Positions 63,832 to 64,000 of a stretch of 64,000 nt of DNA are shown in pieces. The translations under genes and the position numbers were made by a program. The first letter of the stretch is position 1. The number at the start of each line of letters is the position of its first letter. The notes beneath the pieces are model-generated. The model searched no databases. It saw only the letters and a program-made list of their open reading frames with translations, and was not told where the DNA came from. The DNA is from Sporosarcina limicola (GTDB taxonomy: Bacteria > Bacillota > Bacilli > Bacillales_A > Planococcaceae), in NCBI RefSeq assembly GCF_014873855.1, contig NZ_JADBEL010000004.1:1-64000 (forward strand), read 5' to 3'.

Positions 63832-64000
63832 ATGTCGGTCACTGGTTGGGTAATTAATGCGGAGTCATTTATAGATGATGATTATGGGTATGTTAATATT
63901 GCGACAACATGGAAAGGTAAGGATATGCCATCCAAACCTAAAGAAAATGAACCAATTGAAGCTATGTGGTCTAACGAAAGCTTATATGGTGTCATAGGTT
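63832..64000 (+). CDS. Unknown protein, cut by the window end
   Basis: ATG with GAGGTGG upstream; 56 codons are visible: SVTGWVINAESFIDDDYGYV, NIATTWKGKDMPSKPKENEP and onward, open at 64000. No family recognised; probably another member of the array. Confidence 0.6.
   Translation, partial: MSVTGWVINAESFIDDDYGYVNIATTWKGKDMPSKPKENEPIEAMWSNESLYGVIG

Overview
The window looks like a chromosomal segment of a low-GC, Gram-positive, Bacillus-like bacterium, probably a Planococcaceae member such as Sporosarcina or a relative. This rests on gene content, strong GGAGG ribosome sites, frequent TTG/GTG starts, and close resemblance of metE, yitJ, luxS, cysJ/cysI, ydbST and efe products to Bacillus proteins. 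The species is an inference; no rRNA or tRNA gene is visible.

Layout. 1-97 is the 3' tail of a group II (IIC-like) intron. 125-4957 is a methionine/methyl-cycle block (yitJ, metE, luxS). 5097-8416 holds two PH-domain membrane proteins and a GH3 hexosaminidase. 8578-21098 is a catabolic block: a five-gene peptide-type ABC importer, an M20 amidohydrolase, a GntR/FCD regulator, a PLP gamma-lyase-type enzyme, a UroD-fold zinc methyltransferase-like protein and an aldehyde dehydrogenase. Three promoters in it share a near-identical palindromic operator, so it is probably one regulon. 21180-26957 is a Fur-controlled iron locus (efeO, efeB, efeU) divergent from an HrtAB/MacB-like exporter. 27228-32323 holds superoxide dismutase, a phosphatidylethanolamine locus (psd, pssA, a PmtA-like methyltransferase, DedA) and a sigma-54 activator. 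32454-36090 is a proline catabolic block (racemase, proline dehydrogenase, BrnQ-type carrier) with a clear -24/-12 promoter. 36549-37781 is a membrane diguanylate cyclase.

38213-47320 is the assimilatory sulfate reduction and siroheme locus (cysC, cysH, sat, sumT, sirB, a yezD-like gene, cysJ, cysI, sirC). Its sulfate permease is reduced to a 97-residue internally deleted remnant. 47330-48755 is a scar zone with an internally deleted IS4-type transposase, MITE-like palindromes and an XRE regulator destroyed beside a hexanucleotide microsatellite. 48791-53858 is an HTH/response regulator/kinase/ABC-FtsX module of the kind that moves between Firmicutes.

From about 54.5 kb to the end lies an array of at least ten small genes, visibly richer in GC than the met and cys regions. 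They belong to, or resemble, immunity-protein families of polymorphic toxin systems (YwqG/DUF1963, DUF5713, SUKH+DUF4303, DUF6138, YfbM/DUF1877, TPR+Imm51, SUKH), interspersed with decayed copies. No toxin gene is visible. Two families of dispersed palindromic repeats recur across the window. Family assignments are from memory of sequence motifs; no database search was run.
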